This document shows, piece by piece, positions 34,771-48,045 of a DNA stretch of 64,000 bases (positions within the stretch are counted from its first letter, which is position 1; each line of letters starts with the position of its first letter). Origin of the DNA: Odontocerum albicorne (lineage: Eukaryota; Arthropoda; Insecta; Trichoptera; Odontoceridae); assembly GCA_949825065.1 (NCBI GenBank), contig OX463844.1, positions 24,027,763 to 24,091,762 on the forward strand. The letters run 5' to 3'. The notes under the pieces are model-generated. The model was not told the origin of the DNA. It made no database searches and worked only from the letters and a program-made list of their open reading frames with translations. A program made the position numbers and the translations under genes.

Positions 34771-37700
34771 AATGTCTTTAAACCTTCACAATGTTAATGC
34801 ATTAATTATTAATAATATATTACCTTGACGTGTTTTTTCATAACGTCGTGTCATATTACTTATTTTAAGAATCGAAAGAATTTAAAATAAATTAGAATAT
34901 TTTACGTTACGTTTAACGTTGATGTTAATTTATAATATTTTAAAACTAATGCTTTTGCAATAACCGTACTTAGTTTACGAGAAATATTTCGGCGACAAAT
35001 CGTAATAAAAATATAGTATATACAATACCGAGACTGGCAGAAATATGAAAATATTTTATGAGTATTATTACTTAAGTTTCTATAGTTTCTATATTGACAG
35101 TTAAGATTAGATTGAACTCAAATATTGAAGAATAGTATCGGAGGTTTTTTGTGTTATTAGATATGAAGTTTATCTGAAACCAAAACTAAACTAGATTTCA
35201 CTATACAGGCACACATTTTGGTCAATTTAACAAAATATATTAAAAATGGTTTTCGGTGTCCAAGGCCATGCGATATTTTTTGGCAGTTGTTCAACATGCA
35301 CTCGATTGTAAGTTGAAACAAGGACCCGCATCAGTAGATGATTGATTTTACTGAAAACACAGGAAACTAAAGATTTCAAAATTCAATTTAAAATCTTTTT
35401 TTTTTGTTTAAACTAGTATTTTATAGCAAAAATGTTAGTTTTTATTCATGTTTTGTTAGAAAAACTAATTATTCATTACCTTTATTTGCATCGTGATCTA
35501 ATAGTACCTGGACATAATTTCAAAACTCTCTTTTCTAATATTTTTAGCTTCTAGAACAATTTTCATAATGAATTCTAAGAGCACTATTGTAGTCATTTCC
35601 ATTTCGGAGTAGTGCTATAAAATATACATGTTCATTGATTTATTTTAACTATGCATTAAATTGAAAAACATATCTACATAATTTATTCTATTCAGTTTAA
35701 TTCGTCAAATGTTATTTTAATTTCGGATAACCGCCTTGGAAACATTCTTGAACTTTCATACATACAACGTGAAATACTTGATATTAAACATATCCTAAAA
35801 TCTTCTTTCTTCTCCGCAATTCAATAGTTGGTTTTTTTATGTTGACATAATTCTACAAGATAAAAGTCTTATATCAGTCATATTTCTAGACTCATTATTC
35901 TGGAACTACACCCGCGAAATTCAAACATAAACAATACAACAATTTAAAAACTCTCAGCAAAATACAATTTATTTGTAACATTCAAAAGCTGGACAAATTG
36001 ACATCAAACCCAACCTGTCAAAATGTAATAAAAATATCAATGTGATTGTCCCTGTGCGACAATTAATATCGCTTAAAAATGGAATGTCTACCTTTCGACA
36101 CCTTACAGTATTTTTGAAAAGATAAAAAATAAAACGTCGAATAATTTAATGGTTTAAAATGTTGTGTTTGTGTTTATATTTCACAGTGCATTTTGTGAAA
36201 TGATTTTAGTGAATATTATGATTTTTTTATGAGACAGCATTTTTCCCCTAGTTTAAAATGATTTACAAATTCATTAAAAGTTCTTCTGACAGTATTATTC
36301 CGAAACCCATGAATAAAAAATGCATTTTCACTGCTGCATACAAAATTAAACGATAACCGATGTGGCCGCTCTGCAGTGGCCGACACATTTTATGAAGATG
36401 AATGACTTTGGGGCCTCCGATACTCCAGATACCGGAGGTGCCCAGCCCAACCAGTCCTTTGCAATAAACCTATTATATTTAGAATTTTCTTATTACTATT
36501 TTTAGATCTTTGTTGTTCGCTTAATAACGTGTTTTAACTTGGAGAATAATTGTTTGAGTAGACGGTGACTCCATTTGTCTTTTAATTACAAAATATATGG
36601 ATATATTCTTCAACGACGGTGAAAAAAAGATTTCCTGCTTACTATCAGGGGTAAGAATTAACATTAAATTACCTTAATAGCTAGTTGATCCGGATTCAAC
36701 ACCACGAATAAAATGAATTTGATAATGTAATGAGAACCGTGTTACTTTAAATCCGAGGATTAATCTGGAAATATTTTGATGTTACAAAATAATTTTCTAT
36801 ACATTTCTACAAATCAGAGGATCATGATCTCCGTAGTCATCAACAATCCTTCTTCAGTACAAGCAATATCTTGCCCCATGCAGTAAAACCTGTATTGAAC
36901 ACCTGGCTGCTTTCTGCACCTGGTCACTTCATCCGATGGATATTCGACCTCTGTTCCTTTTGCCATTTACTCTTCCCGCCAGAATTAACCACTCAAGACT
37001 GTCATCCTACCCCGCGCTAGTTGTTTAAAGTTTCGTAAGATTCTTCTCACACACAGCAGAGAGAATGCATCTTAACTCTTAGGGCTTCAAAAAATTATCG
37101 ATTGGTTTTTGTGGTAGTCCATGGAATGCCCAAAAGTCATCTTCAATATTACGTCTTAAAGGTATCAATTCTGTTAGCAAAATAATATGTTATATTTAAG
37201 TTGAGAAAGAAAATATGATATATAATTTTTCCATTATCATAAACAGATCTTGAGTGAACTAAAATAAAGTAGCTCAAATATGCAAAAAGGCTGAGTGTAT
37301 CTACTCTTTAAAAGGCTGAGTGGATCTCTGTTACTCTTTAAAAAGTTTCTTTACACGTGGAGTCTTGATATCAAGGGAATACCAAAAATATTTAGTGAAT
37401 TGGAAAATGAGTAAAAACGTATTTTGCGTATTTTGTTTTCTGTTAAACATAAATTATCAAATTAATACGAAGTAGCATTGATACAGACGAGCTAAGCTTG
37501 AAAATAAGATTAAAATGAAAACTTTTTTTTTAAATAAACTACCTTGGCTGGAAATATACAGGGCAATATCCAAAATCTCCAGTTAGCGGTTGTATGATTG
37601 TTTAAAATAAATAACCAAAATTGTAATTGTTTTGTAGAAATAAAACGACTTTTGGGAGTACAAAAATACCTTATTATTAATCGATTTCACGTGTTATAAA

Positions 37701-39289
37701 TTCCATTCTGTATAATTTACGTTTATTGAATAATTCCATGAAAAATATCACACTTCTAAAAATACACGCATTTGATGCAATTCGAATTTTATTAATGTGT
37801 GCTTAGACGTGTATTGGCAATACGTGTATTATCTATCTTAATTTTATCTAATTTTAACATTGTTTTTTGCAGTATCAAACAATCAAAGACTTTCTTAGAA
37901 ACGTATGTACAGTATAGTTCAAAAAATTCAGCAGTTTAACTAAATCAGTGGAACTTTCTTAGTTACTCATAGCTATCTCAGGAAAACTCACTCAGGGCTT
38001 CATCAAAACCACCAAATAGTTTGTATTTGAATTGAATTTGTAAGACACTTGTAGAAATGTCCACTTAAAACGTCCCTTCTAGTACGAGCATCTAATTCCT
38101 ACGATTAGAAGTCTTGAAATTATTGTGGTCTCATTCTTAATTTATAAATGAACTCAGGATAGCGTTAGAAGTTTCACGCCTTCTTTTCGAAAATGAAATC
38201 TATCAAGTATCGCTCAGGTAAAATATAATAACAATATAGTGAAGTATCTTGTTATTGTGCAAAACGCAAACAAGTTTATCTCAGTTAACGCGACTTTGGG
38301 TGGAAGTGTTTTTTGAGATCATCCGTAAGTGTGAAATGTTATTTCTTTTTTACTAAATATGTTGAGAAACCATCATTTTATTCCCTTTACTTTTAAGCCC
38401 TTCATTGAGACACCATAGATTACATTTGTATACATGGAAAAGTAACAAATTGAGGTATAATACAATATTTTGTTGTAGTGTAAACTCGAGTGTTCTTAGT
38501 TATCTGCGTTCTGTACGTCGACATGAACAAAATTTAATAGATTTAATTTTTAACGTATTATGGATTTCTGCTGAAATTGAAAATATTTTTTGTATTTCTC
38601 AATTTATATTGTACATGCAATAAATATTAGGAATTGTATTTATTGTAAAAGTTTTTATACTTACTTTTCCAGCCTTCTATTATAATTCTATGAATTCTTA
38701 ACATTATTGTTTGGAGGTCCTGAATCCATCTCAAGTCGTCTGTTCCCATACTTCCCCTCTTTATCTCTCTCTGGATTCAGGATGTGTCTTGGATTTTCAT
38801 TACTGGATCAATCAATTAATTAGTGCAACGCTGCCCAGAGGAGTAAATTCTGAAAGGCCCGTACACAGACTATGAATATTCTAATTCTAGAGAGAGATTC
38901 ATCTCAGTCTTCATTAAGGCGAGTAATCAGATTAAACAAGACTTGAATGTTACTAGAGGGAAATGTTTTGTTTGATGCTAACTAGTTTCGTTTGATTGTT
39001 TCAGTCAGAGCGTTTTATTTTAGTTTAAACGAGAACTTCATCCCTAGAGATATGTTTTTTCTCATAGTGTTTTTAATTCGTGCAATTTTTTGTGCACTTT
39101 TGATAGCTGCAATGAAATAATTTTACCGAGTTAAAAATCCAACTGTGGTGCTTTTTATGTATTATTTTTGAAAACCTTTTTATACGAGTAGCTTGTTCTT
39201 ATCGAGAATTCAAATAATTATGTTCGTTAATAATTCAAATAGGAATATGCACCGATTATGAATTTTTAATTTTTTTTGTATCATTTCAT
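34771..39289. other. Long AT-rich stretch, no gene seen
   Basis: About 4.5 kb without recognised coding sequence. A GC-rich near-palindrome lies at 36410-36442 (CCTCCGATACTCCAGATACCGGAGG-type core) beside a doubled GTGGCCG (36362-36385). A small direct repeat (AAAAGGCTGAGTG.ATCT) lies at 37285-37345. The ORF 38405-38623 plus has no motifs. Confidence 0.5.
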
Positions 39290-39710
39290 TAACACGTCCT
39301 GTAGCTCATGACGGAGGATCGTAACTCCCATGATAATCTTAAGCGACTTTTTTCATCCATTCCTGCACTCCTGTATAGTCCTGTAGCGTCTTTAATTTGT
39401 TCGATCTAACGCATTGGAGCTTTTCCTCTTGTGCGCCATCCTCCCACACTTCCAGTGACCACAAGTCTCTTCAAACCGTCTCTTTTGCGACGAAAAATGT
39501 GTTTAAAGAATCGGAGGACTTGTCGTGGCCATATTGTTGACAATCTGTCGGTTACTTTCAGTTCATTGAAAATATTCCTCTTTCAAGAGTTTCAAGAATC
39601 TTCTTCGAAGAACTTGTCTTCCATAGAATTCGTATTAATTTATTCTACATCTCTCACTTGCTCTCAGAACCTACGTCTTTGCACCATATATAAATATTAC
39701 GAAGACAAGT
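39290..39710 (-). mobile_element. RTE-like C-terminal fragment (family B), minus strand
   Basis: The minus strand reads NRQIVNNMATTSPPILKHIF, then KRDGLKRLVVTGSVGGWRTR, GKAPMR.IEQIKDATG and later ELRSSVMSY. The pattern L..L...G.V.G.R.RGR.PMRW.DQI...TG is typical of RTE-like retroelement ends. A stop replaces Trp after PMR, and the frame is otherwise decayed. The plus ORF at 39431-39712 is its antisense shadow. Confidence 0.65.
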
Positions 39711-42115
39711 GATTTTACCAGATGCATTTTCGTCGTGATAGTGATGTTCGGTTTTTATGTTATTTAAATGGGATCAAAGGACTTTTTGAAAAAAAAATAC
39801 AAAAACCTCAATCAAAAATTAATATTGAATCTAAGCATTATTGTACAATAGAAAATGATCACACAGTTGATATTCTGTTCATCGAAAATGTATGTTCTAT
39901 TCGTACTGACATGCCATGTCCTTTTGGGGCAGGTAGAGAGGCCAGATATTTGCACTTCTCTATCCACACATACATTCTTTGCCATACACACATCCTTTGC
40001 CTTTATTCATGTACATGTATTCAATGAATGCAATGAATATTTCAAGAAGGCTCTTAATTAATGTTAATGAGGTTTTTAAAAAAATTGATAATGCAACGGG
40101 GTTTTAGGAAGCTGGAATTAAACAGAATCTGGTAAAGTATAGTAAGTGCCCGATCGGTTTGGTGGAATACTATCCGGGAGACTTAAACTCTGTATGAGCT
40201 ATATAGTCATATAAAAGCAACATGAAAGTGCCAATACATAAATCTTCCAAAAAATGACTGCAGTAGACCAAATCTGACTATCACCTTAAAACTTTGATCT
40301 CCTTGCCATTGGAACTTTGTGTTTGATATCTGTCAAGACTGTGTTGATGAAATGCAACAACATTCTCACAATAAACCAATGTACGCACAGGTGTTTCTAT
40401 TCCCAGAATAGCTAACAATAAACATTCGATCACGAGAGTTTTTCAATCATGATCAATGTATTGTCAGTAATATTGAACGTACAATAGGATCTTTTCACAT
40501 TTTGCATGTTTTGAATAATTTGACTAAGTATAACGTCATTTTGTTTGGGCTTGTATGGATTTTTTCAGACAACTTTCAATACCTATGCAATAGTTACTGG
40601 TTGCTGTAAGACTATCACCCCTGTGGGTTTCGTTTAATCAACGACTTAATAAATGCAATGTATATCTTTAATGACGACATGTGTTTCTCTATAACTTTTA
40701 TTTACTTGTCTCTTTCCACCTTCCTTTTTCGTTCCCAATCTTTGGAGATGTTCGCAAATATTTTGTTTTCATGTTTTTTCATTTGTTTTTTAAGGTTTTA
40801 AACATGTTTAAGTTTACATGTTTCTTTATAAAATAACGTTGTAACTTTTAACATAGCATTCCGCATAACTCTGGTCTCATTAGTAGGAAGAAATTGTCGT
40901 TTGTATATTATATTTTACAATAAAATGTCTATGTAAATATATCAAGAAAACAAAAAAAATATGATTTATTTGTATAGATACGTCCAATTATACTCACAAA
41001 GCATACATACAAAACATATTTAAAAGATCGGCAATATGTGTGAAATCCTACAATTTTCATCCTTCTATAATATTCCTCCTCAGTATCATCGTCTATCAAG
41101 TATTAATGGAGTTGAAGCTGCAGTACGGTAATTATTTCGTATCCCTTCTCGCTCGTATTACTCCATAAATGATGCAAACTTGGCGAAGAGTTATTAACCG
41201 AATTTGCATCGAGTTTCTGGCGGTGCAGAAATTGCCCCCGATACTGATGCTCCTCCCACGAATATCTATTACGCGGGTTTCAACGTTGAAAGCTCTTAGA
41301 AAATCTTGTCATCATCCCTGATGCCATTTTGCGATATTCAATACAGCACGTATTTTGTGAATTTAATGGAAATTGCCACAGTTGAAAGTTCCCCTCTTCG
41401 TCGAATACAGCTTACCACCTTCATTAGTATTATCATCACGTTTTTGTTTCTACTTAGATTTAAGATATATTTTTTTGTCTTGATTATACATTTTTTTGTA
41501 CACGTGTATCATAAATATTATACTGTAAGTTCAAAAATAAATTTTTCATTTATTGGAATATATGAAAACTACGAATGCGATATTCCGGTGCGAGAGTTGT
41601 AGAACTATTACTCGAATTCTCCTGTACCCAGATATCATTGATTGGGTAATGACTATGTTGCAGTCTCGGACATATTTGGTGAGTCTTAATGCCTTTAAAA
41701 GTTCTCTTGCAGAGTGTTTTTGTTTGTTTGAATCATAAAACCGTTGCCACGGCGCACATTGGGGCGAAACACTCTAAATCATCTCAAAATTCAATAACTC
41801 CGAAACCAATGAGAGTATCAACATGAATTTGGTATAAAAGTTGATGAATATATATTTTTATAATTTACTAAAATCATAATAAAAAACAATTAAAATATGA
41901 GTTTTAGTATGATACATTGAAAATACATTTAATAAACATAAATTTTTCACATAATCTTCTTCTCAAAAAAATTAATAATAAAACAGCATTAGTCGTTTAT
42001 AACATACCGAAAATAATACAAAATACACATTATTGAATATTGCAAGATATATTTTTATTTTGTGTATTATAATATAATCATAAGAAACACTGTAAAACGC
42101 GCATTAAATAAAAGG
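39711..42115. other. AT-rich stretch with an RTE tail scrap
   Basis: At 39905-40010 a reversed RTE-A tail is seen (CATGTCCTTTTGGGGCAGGT, AGAGAGGCCAGATATTTGCA, compare 44.0 kb). A GC-richer patch at 41095-41300 has TGCCCCCGATACTGATGCTC and is unassigned. ORFs at 39722, 41306 and 41553 plus have no recognised motifs. Confidence 0.45.
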
Positions 42116-42910
42116 TTTTAATTATTATTTAAAATAGTAGATGATATTATTATAACTTATTATAATTTTATATAATTTATCTTTATACAGATAATAATTT
42201 GTATAAAAAGTTATTTTTTCAATTATCGATAAAAAACAGGAAATTGAGGTAAGTTGTTTACAAGATTATTATCTTTATAGACAGCTACAATATATTCTGA
42301 CCATATACAGTATTATACCGCAATAACAAGTTCAAAACATTTGGCACTCATTAAAACGTACTTTTCTGGTTTTAATCATATTTAAATGACTGAAATTCAA
42401 ATATTTATCACTAGTTCACTACCTACAAGTGCTCCAGTACTACCGTAAAGGGGTGTCCGCGTCTAATAATTCATTTAACCTGAAATATCATGGCTGATGT
42501 GAAGATCAATAAAAAGCTTTAATTATTATTTAAAATAGTAGATTGATATTATTATACGAGTATATAATCTATCTTTATACAGACAATAATTTGTAAAAAT
42601 ATTTATATTTTTTGATTATCGATAAAATACAGAAAATTGAGGTAAGTTGTTTACAAGATTATTATTATTATTATAGATAGCTATATTCTGACCCTATAAA
42701 GCATTCTATCACAATAACAAGTTCAAAACATTTGGCACTCATTACTAAAACGTATTTTTGTGGTTTTAATCATATTTAAATGACTGAAATTTAAATATTT
42801 ATCACTAGTTCACTACGTACAAGTGCTACAATACTACGGTAAAGGGGTGTTCGCATCTAATAATTCATTTAACCTGAAATATCATGGCTATTGTGACGAT
42901 CATGGAACTA
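42116..42910. repeat. Direct duplication of a ~400-bp block
   Basis: Copy 1 (about 42116-42516) and copy 2 (about 42517-42910) share, in order, TTTAATTATTATTTAAAATA, AAATTGAGGTAAGTTGTTTA, CAAGTTCAAAACATTTGGCA, ATTTATCACTAGTTCACTAC and TAATAATTCATTTAACCTGA. Divergence is roughly a few per cent with small indels. No ORF spans it. Confidence 0.9.
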
Positions 42911-43969
42911 GATGACAAAGCTAAAGCACTTTTGCAATTAGGATCATATTAATAAATATGTTAAATATACATATACAATACCCTCCTCACTGTAGTACTG
43001 TAGCACTTGGTAGTTAGTGTACTAGTCTAGTGTGTCATATATTGGTCAGTTCATTCGCCGTATAATTATTCTTATGACATTAAAAAACATAAACTTTCAC
43101 ACATCGCGTTGAGAATATTATTTTTATTATATCAATTGTATTTTATTCTATTTTCATCAATTTTCCATTCTTACATTGTAGAAAAATCATGTACGAATAT
43201 ATTATGTCTAATAAAAATTATAAAAACTGGTTCCATGAATTTTGTTTTTATATTTTTAAATATATATTTTTAGAAATCATAATAAAATATTGTATTATTA
43301 ATGTGTGTGTAAAATTATATCTCAATATTTTCATTGGTTTGAAAGCAATTGAGTTTTGAGTGTATATATACTTCTTCGCACCGTAGTTTTACGCAGCGCC
43401 TTTGTTAGTTTAAAAATGATTTTTAAAAAAAGGCGCAGAATTTTATTGCTAATTCTAAGACTAAATACTTGAGTAAATATAAAAATCGTAATATCCAACC
43501 TTCGGCAAAATTCGCTAGTTGTTAAAAGTTTAACGAAATTTCGAAATTATTTTAACAAATTTTCTAAATTATATTTTAATTATAAATTGAGTAGAAAAAA
43601 ATCAAATTATTATTTCTGAATAAAATAAAATAGTAAATATTTAAAATATAATAAAATAAATACTGAAATTGTACTAAAAATACTTAAAATATAAGTTCAA
43701 AGTTTCACTTAAATCGTCGCTATAAATTTGCTCTCTCCAAACATGCATCTTTGACAAGTTATAATAAAACAACCGAAGAATCTACAAAAACGATGATTTT
43801 TTACTGAAATCTATGGGATGTTAGGAATAAAAATCACTACTTATTTTAATTCTGTAGTACATTCGACAATATTGAATTATGAGATGATATTCAAGGGTTG
43901 GCCCCATAGTGCGGCGTCTCGTTGCTTTAAACATTGTACAATCATAAATAAATATAACAAAAAGAACAT
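42911..43969. other. AT-rich stretch, no gene seen
   Basis: Strongly AT-rich; nothing recognised. Confidence 0.5.
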
Positions 43970-44400
43970 TTCAAATTTTTGTACATACATCATGACGGTA
44001 TTTCCCTGTCGGGGTAGACAGAGAGGACAGAGCGCTAGACTTTTCTTTATCGACACACACACATCCTTAGTCTCTTCCACATCCATGCACCTCTCAAACT
44101 TAAGTTCACATTCCTCCCTTATAACTTCATTTGTATCTGTCAAACATTGCCCCTCCATATATTCTTCTCAATTCATGCAGCTCTACAGCATTTATTCGGC
44201 TCCTCTCACTCTTTTTTCACGTCCACGTTTCTCTCCCATACATCAAAGTTGGCACCAAAATACTAATGTGTACTAACATCTTAGCGGATTTTGATACTTT
44301 CCAGTTCGGGTACATGTATTTTAGTGCCACATTGACATCCTTTTTAACTCTTCCATCATCTGAAAAAATACTACTCCAATAAATAAATTCGTTATTAAGT
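43970..44400 (-). mobile_element. RTE-like C-terminal fragment (family A), minus strand
   Basis: Minus strand: QCLTDTNEVIREECELKFER (about 44,095-44,155) and, at the end, VSIKKSLALCPLCLPRQGNT. The first corresponds to DRIRN.VI R(E/D)ECELK in the 12.4 kb copy, the second to the family's close. The middle (RWFGHV) section is shortened, so this copy has an internal deletion. Non-functional. Confidence 0.75.
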
Positions 44401-44760
44401 ACATACGAGTATAACTTATTTGAATAATTGCAAAAAAAAAAAAAAACGTTACATCAACATAAAAAAAAAACATTCAGAATTATCCGAGTTGTTAATGGAT
44501 CAGTACATTCTCATGTAATAATAAGAATCTCGTTTGTAAAATAAAGCAGAACAAGAAAAAAAAGTTAATAGTCGTATGATTCTTATAAGAAACGATTTAA
44601 ATCAGATGTTATTGAAACGCTTGGGCTCATCTTATGCGACCCCTCTCTCGATTAGGTATCATTCCAGTACTAGAGAACAAACTCGACCAGGGGCATCATA
44701 GATGCTGGTCAGCCTTCACCTTCCCATTATACATAAACATATAGAGAATAACACAAATTA
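44401..44760. other. AT-rich spacer with poly-A runs
   Basis: Two A-runs (44430-44444 and 44461-44470). 44630-44720 is GC-richer (CGACCCCTCTCTCGATTAGG) and unassigned. Confidence 0.45.
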
Positions 44761-44895
44761 GTTGTAAGTCTTTCTGAGTTTTATGATGCCGACGTTTCAA
44801 AAACATTGCATTTTCATATTCGGGGCTTTTTTACTATCGAAACGTCGGCATTAAGTCAAACCATGTGGTTCAACACTCGAAAATACAATATACAA
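44761..44895. mobile_element. Fold-back element with GAAACGTCGGCAT arms
   Basis: Inner arms are exact over 13 bp: ATGCCGACGTTTC (44786-44798) and GAAACGTCGGCAT (44839-44851). Outer parts GTTGTAAGTC and TACAAC pair weakly. The GAAAC in both arms and the snap-back layout resemble the 34.6 kb element, but the sequence belongs to another family. A CTGANGA box is not clear here. Confidence 0.5.
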
Positions 44896-45969
44896 CTGAT
44901 ACAAAGAACCGCGAAAGCCTTAAATAAATTTTAAGTATTTGTCCAAATAACATACAAAGAGTGTAAATATACTTTTTTAATATAATTTTATTATCTATAT
45001 ACAAAGTAAATGTAGATTATACCCATGCACACACATACATTCATATATTATATAAACACGCAAAATACGATACATATACCACATGTAATATATGCATATC
45101 TGCAAAATATACACGCTTATGCTTCATACAACTTAGACCCCTCTTAATGAGTATTTTTTAATGTATTACTTTTATTTTCCTGTTGCTATGTCCTCGTTCC
45201 AGATTTATTTAAAAAAAATTACCTAACCCTTAACGTGGCTGTACGGGGTAAAATGTCGACGCGGTATAACAAGAGTCGATGCAGTTTCGGTCGTGACGTC
45301 CCACTGGCGTCAGTAATGCAAATTCAATTATTGACTATGAAATATTATGCAAATAGCTCGGATGGGTAAACATGCGAGTTCGCGTTACACGGCGTACAGT
45401 ACACACCCTCACCTAGCCCGTGTGGCGTTATCCAATATTATTCAATTATGCAACGCTGTTCCAGCAGGCCACTGGGTCGCTTTATTAAATTCCTTTACGA
45501 ATATTTTACTTGAATAATAATTAAATTTAAAACTGCTATTAAATTTTAATACCTTCACTATATGGCATGTGGATCGGAAATATTGGACGCCACTGCATGA
45601 GTTTTGATACGCTGACTTTGAACTGACATAAGAAATACTCTGACTACATATTAAGATTAAGAAACTTCTAGAAGGTCTAGCAGTGTTAACCTAAAGCCGA
45701 ATGTGTTACTTACAAAATATGTTTTTATGAACATATACAAAGAAGAAGTTACAAAAAAATAGTACACAATTTTCGTTGCTCGATTCCATTTCGAACATGC
45801 TGTATGTATATTATTATGAAAAGTAATAGCTGAGGGCATTTTTCGGCCATTGTTGAATGGTTGTTTGGTGTCATTTTGAAGATGATACAATACAAAATAA
45901 GTATTTTTTTCGGTGCTTGATATTTTTTACAACCGCAAAGCAAAGAAAATACACAAATTAAAAAAAATA
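44896..45969. other. AT-rich, with a CpG-containing block
   Basis: 45225-45490 stands out: GC-richer, with many CpG (ATGTCGACGCGG, GTCGTGACGTCC, GTTCGCGTTACACGGCG), two ATGCAAAT octamers (45316-45323, 45347-45354) and no ORF. It is a candidate conserved regulatory element. The rest is AT-rich; the minus ORFs at 45657-46033 have no motifs. Confidence 0.4.
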
Positions 45970-46190
45970 TATATATACAGTGGTTGGTATATGTCCAATG
46001 TAGTTTTAAAAAAACATAATGGTGATACGACACTCGAAGCTGGTGTCCGCTCTAAAAGGTCAATGGATGATCAAATCAAGTCTTTGATCGAGAATAATCA
46101 GCGTTCTAATATATGACACGATAGATTGGCGAGATACTGATTAAAACGAAAACCACAACAATAATTTCGACCTAAACATGTGAAAAAACT
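45970..46190 (+). mobile_element. Mariner-like fragment (N-terminal region)
   Basis: The plus strand reads GDTTLEAGVRSKRSMDDQIK followed by SLIENNQRSNI. Mariner transposases have G(D/N)..LED.PRSGRP...DD.QIK.LIE.NP R at this point, between the two helix-turn-helix motifs. Before it, ACAGTGGTTGGTATATGTCC resembles a mariner terminal repeat. Everything after the linker is lost, so this is a small deletion derivative. Confidence 0.5.
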
Positions 46191-46639
46191 TTTCTGAACA
46201 CCCTATATTTATATTTCAAGCAATCCAATAATTCTATTCCTTTTATTTCATAATTACCCAACTGAGATAACATCCCATTTTTTATCAACGCTTTTTATTT
46301 CAGATTATTTGTTATAAGTTACGCATTTCGTCATGATACGAGTACTTCTTGAAATTTAATACTACATGTTACGGCAAGCAAATTATACTTGAGTAATCTG
46401 TATTTTGATGTATGTCAGTCATTTTACGTGCCCAATTCACCGTCTAAAATGGATAATGCCTGCAATCTAACTATTTTAATGTCTTGTATTTTTCATATTT
46501 TTATTGCATTTCAAACGGCACTGCTGTTGCTTTATGTTGGAGAGATCGCAAATAGTTAAAGAACATAAATAAACAGTTAGATGTGTACGAGTATAATGAC
46601 AACGTGATCTAATAAGGATTACAAAGTAATAAATTTCAT
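46191..46639. other. AT-rich spacer
   Basis: No gene. Two TACGAGTA octamers (46337, 46586). Confidence 0.5.
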
Positions 46640-47350
46640 ACATATATACTATCACACCATTTCTCTGTTTGGGGTCAGCAGATAGATGATAAGCACATAG
46701 ATATACGAGTATGGTAGAGTCAAATTTTCTTATCGCGATGTATTCATATTCTTTCGGACCCTCCACATATTCTCTCACTGTTCCTTCTTCTTCCGTCAAA
46801 TGCTCCTATCGCGATATATTCCCATTCTTTCACCCCCTCCACATATTCTCTCACTGTTCCTTCTTCTTCCATCAAATTTTCCTATCGCGATATATTCCCA
46901 TTATTTCGTCCCCTTCACATATCCCTTACTGTTTCTTCTTTTTGGTATAACAATATTTTTCTCGGTCGTCCTCTACCACAACTCCCACTCGTGCTTGCAT
47001 TGCTGATTTGTGTAAACAGTTTTAAGCCACCAATCCGTTCAGTATCTAAATCCGTTCAGTATCCAAATCATATCAACGTGCTCTTTTTACCCTACTTAAC
47101 ATTTACATTTTTTACTCAAATTCATCCTTATTAATAACATTTAGTATTTTATCATATATCGACACACCACTTGCGCACATTCCGGCGGCTCGCTTCATTA
47201 ATTTTTCACGTCCACGTTTCACTCCCATACATCAATATTGGAACTAGTACAGTATCGTGAACCATCATTATGATATTGCAAGATAAATTCTGATATTATT
47301 TGGTTTAATGTTAAGTTTATGTCTTTTAGTGCCCTTTTGCCTTTGTTTCT
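46640..47350 (-). mobile_element. RTE-like fragment (family A), minus strand, with internal array
   Basis: Nucleotide phrases on plus match other reversed family-A copies: CCTCTACCACAACTCCCACT (compare 59.02 kb), TTTTTCACGTCCACGTTTCACTCC-like text at 47,205-47,230 (compare 44.22 and 54.73 kb) and AGTGCCCTTTTGCCTTTGTT (compare 54.84 kb). It is decayed beyond reading. A 76-bp tandem array lies inside it. Confidence 0.55.
46731..46945. repeat. Tandem array, 76-bp unit x ~2.8
   Basis: Units start TATCGCGATGTATTC/TATCGCGATATATTC at 46731, 46807 and 46883 and run through CACATATTCTCTCACTGTTC. Divergence between copies is visible, so it is older than the 41-bp and 55-bp arrays. Confidence 0.9.
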
Positions 47351-47599
47351 TCTGTTTTTTTCTTCATTAAATTGTTTAATGTATTAAAATTAATTAACAT
47401 TCATACACGAAATTAATCAAAATCTTGACGTGTTGATTCTACTGTTGAAAATAAAACAAAAGGTGCTTCGATCTATCCGATAATTATACTTATATTTAAT
47501 CGAATCCTTTAATTTACGTTTATTAAATTCTTTTTTTGTATTATTTCATGTTTTTTGTATTATTTCATGCTGTGAAAATAATTCATTCAAGTTTATTTA
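47351..47599. other. AT-rich spacer
   Basis: Contains a short doubled word (TTTTTTGTATTATTTCATG). No gene. Confidence 0.5.
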
Positions 47600-48045
47600 G
47601 TCCACCATAAAACTTAGACCTGGTAAAATATATAGAGAACCCGAATAAATGCTGTAGAAATGTGCACTTTGAGACGAATACATGGAGTGACAATGTATGA
47701 CAGAAGACGGAATGATGTTAATAGGTGATTAATGTAAACTTTCGGCTGGTGTGTTGAATAAGATAAAGAAGAGCACGCTGAGATGGTTTTGGCATGTGGA
47801 ATGAATTGACGAAGAAATACTAACAAAACAGATATTTAATGCAAATGTGAGTGGAAGGCGTGTATAGCAAGAGGAAGATCAAGAAAAGTATTGTTGGATC
47901 AAGTAAATAATATTCTAAAAGATGGAAACGTAGAAGAGGCTTAGGATATTTGCGTGTTTGTCGAGATAGGAATGATGGACGCTCTGTCATATATGCCTAC
48001 CCCGACAGGAAGGGAGATGGTCAGGTGGTATGTGTGTATAAAATT
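47600..48045 (+). mobile_element. RTE-like C-terminal fragment (family A), plus strand
   Basis: Nucleotide and broken-frame similarity to the 12.4-12.78 kb copy: GAGACGAATACATGGAGTGA, ACAATGTATGACAGAAGACG, GATGGTTTTGGCATGTGGAA and, at the end, TACCCCGACAGGAAGGGAGATG-like text. Many stops; non-functional. The minus ORF at 47614-47826 is antisense to it. Confidence 0.65.

Noticed and set aside
45316..45354. Octamer ATGCAAAT as a specific regulatory code
   Set aside because: The same word also occurs elsewhere in the window in ordinary sequence (for example near 5.78, 17.94, 50.08, 52.48 and 62.11 kb), so by itself it is weak evidence; only the CpG context keeps the block of interest.
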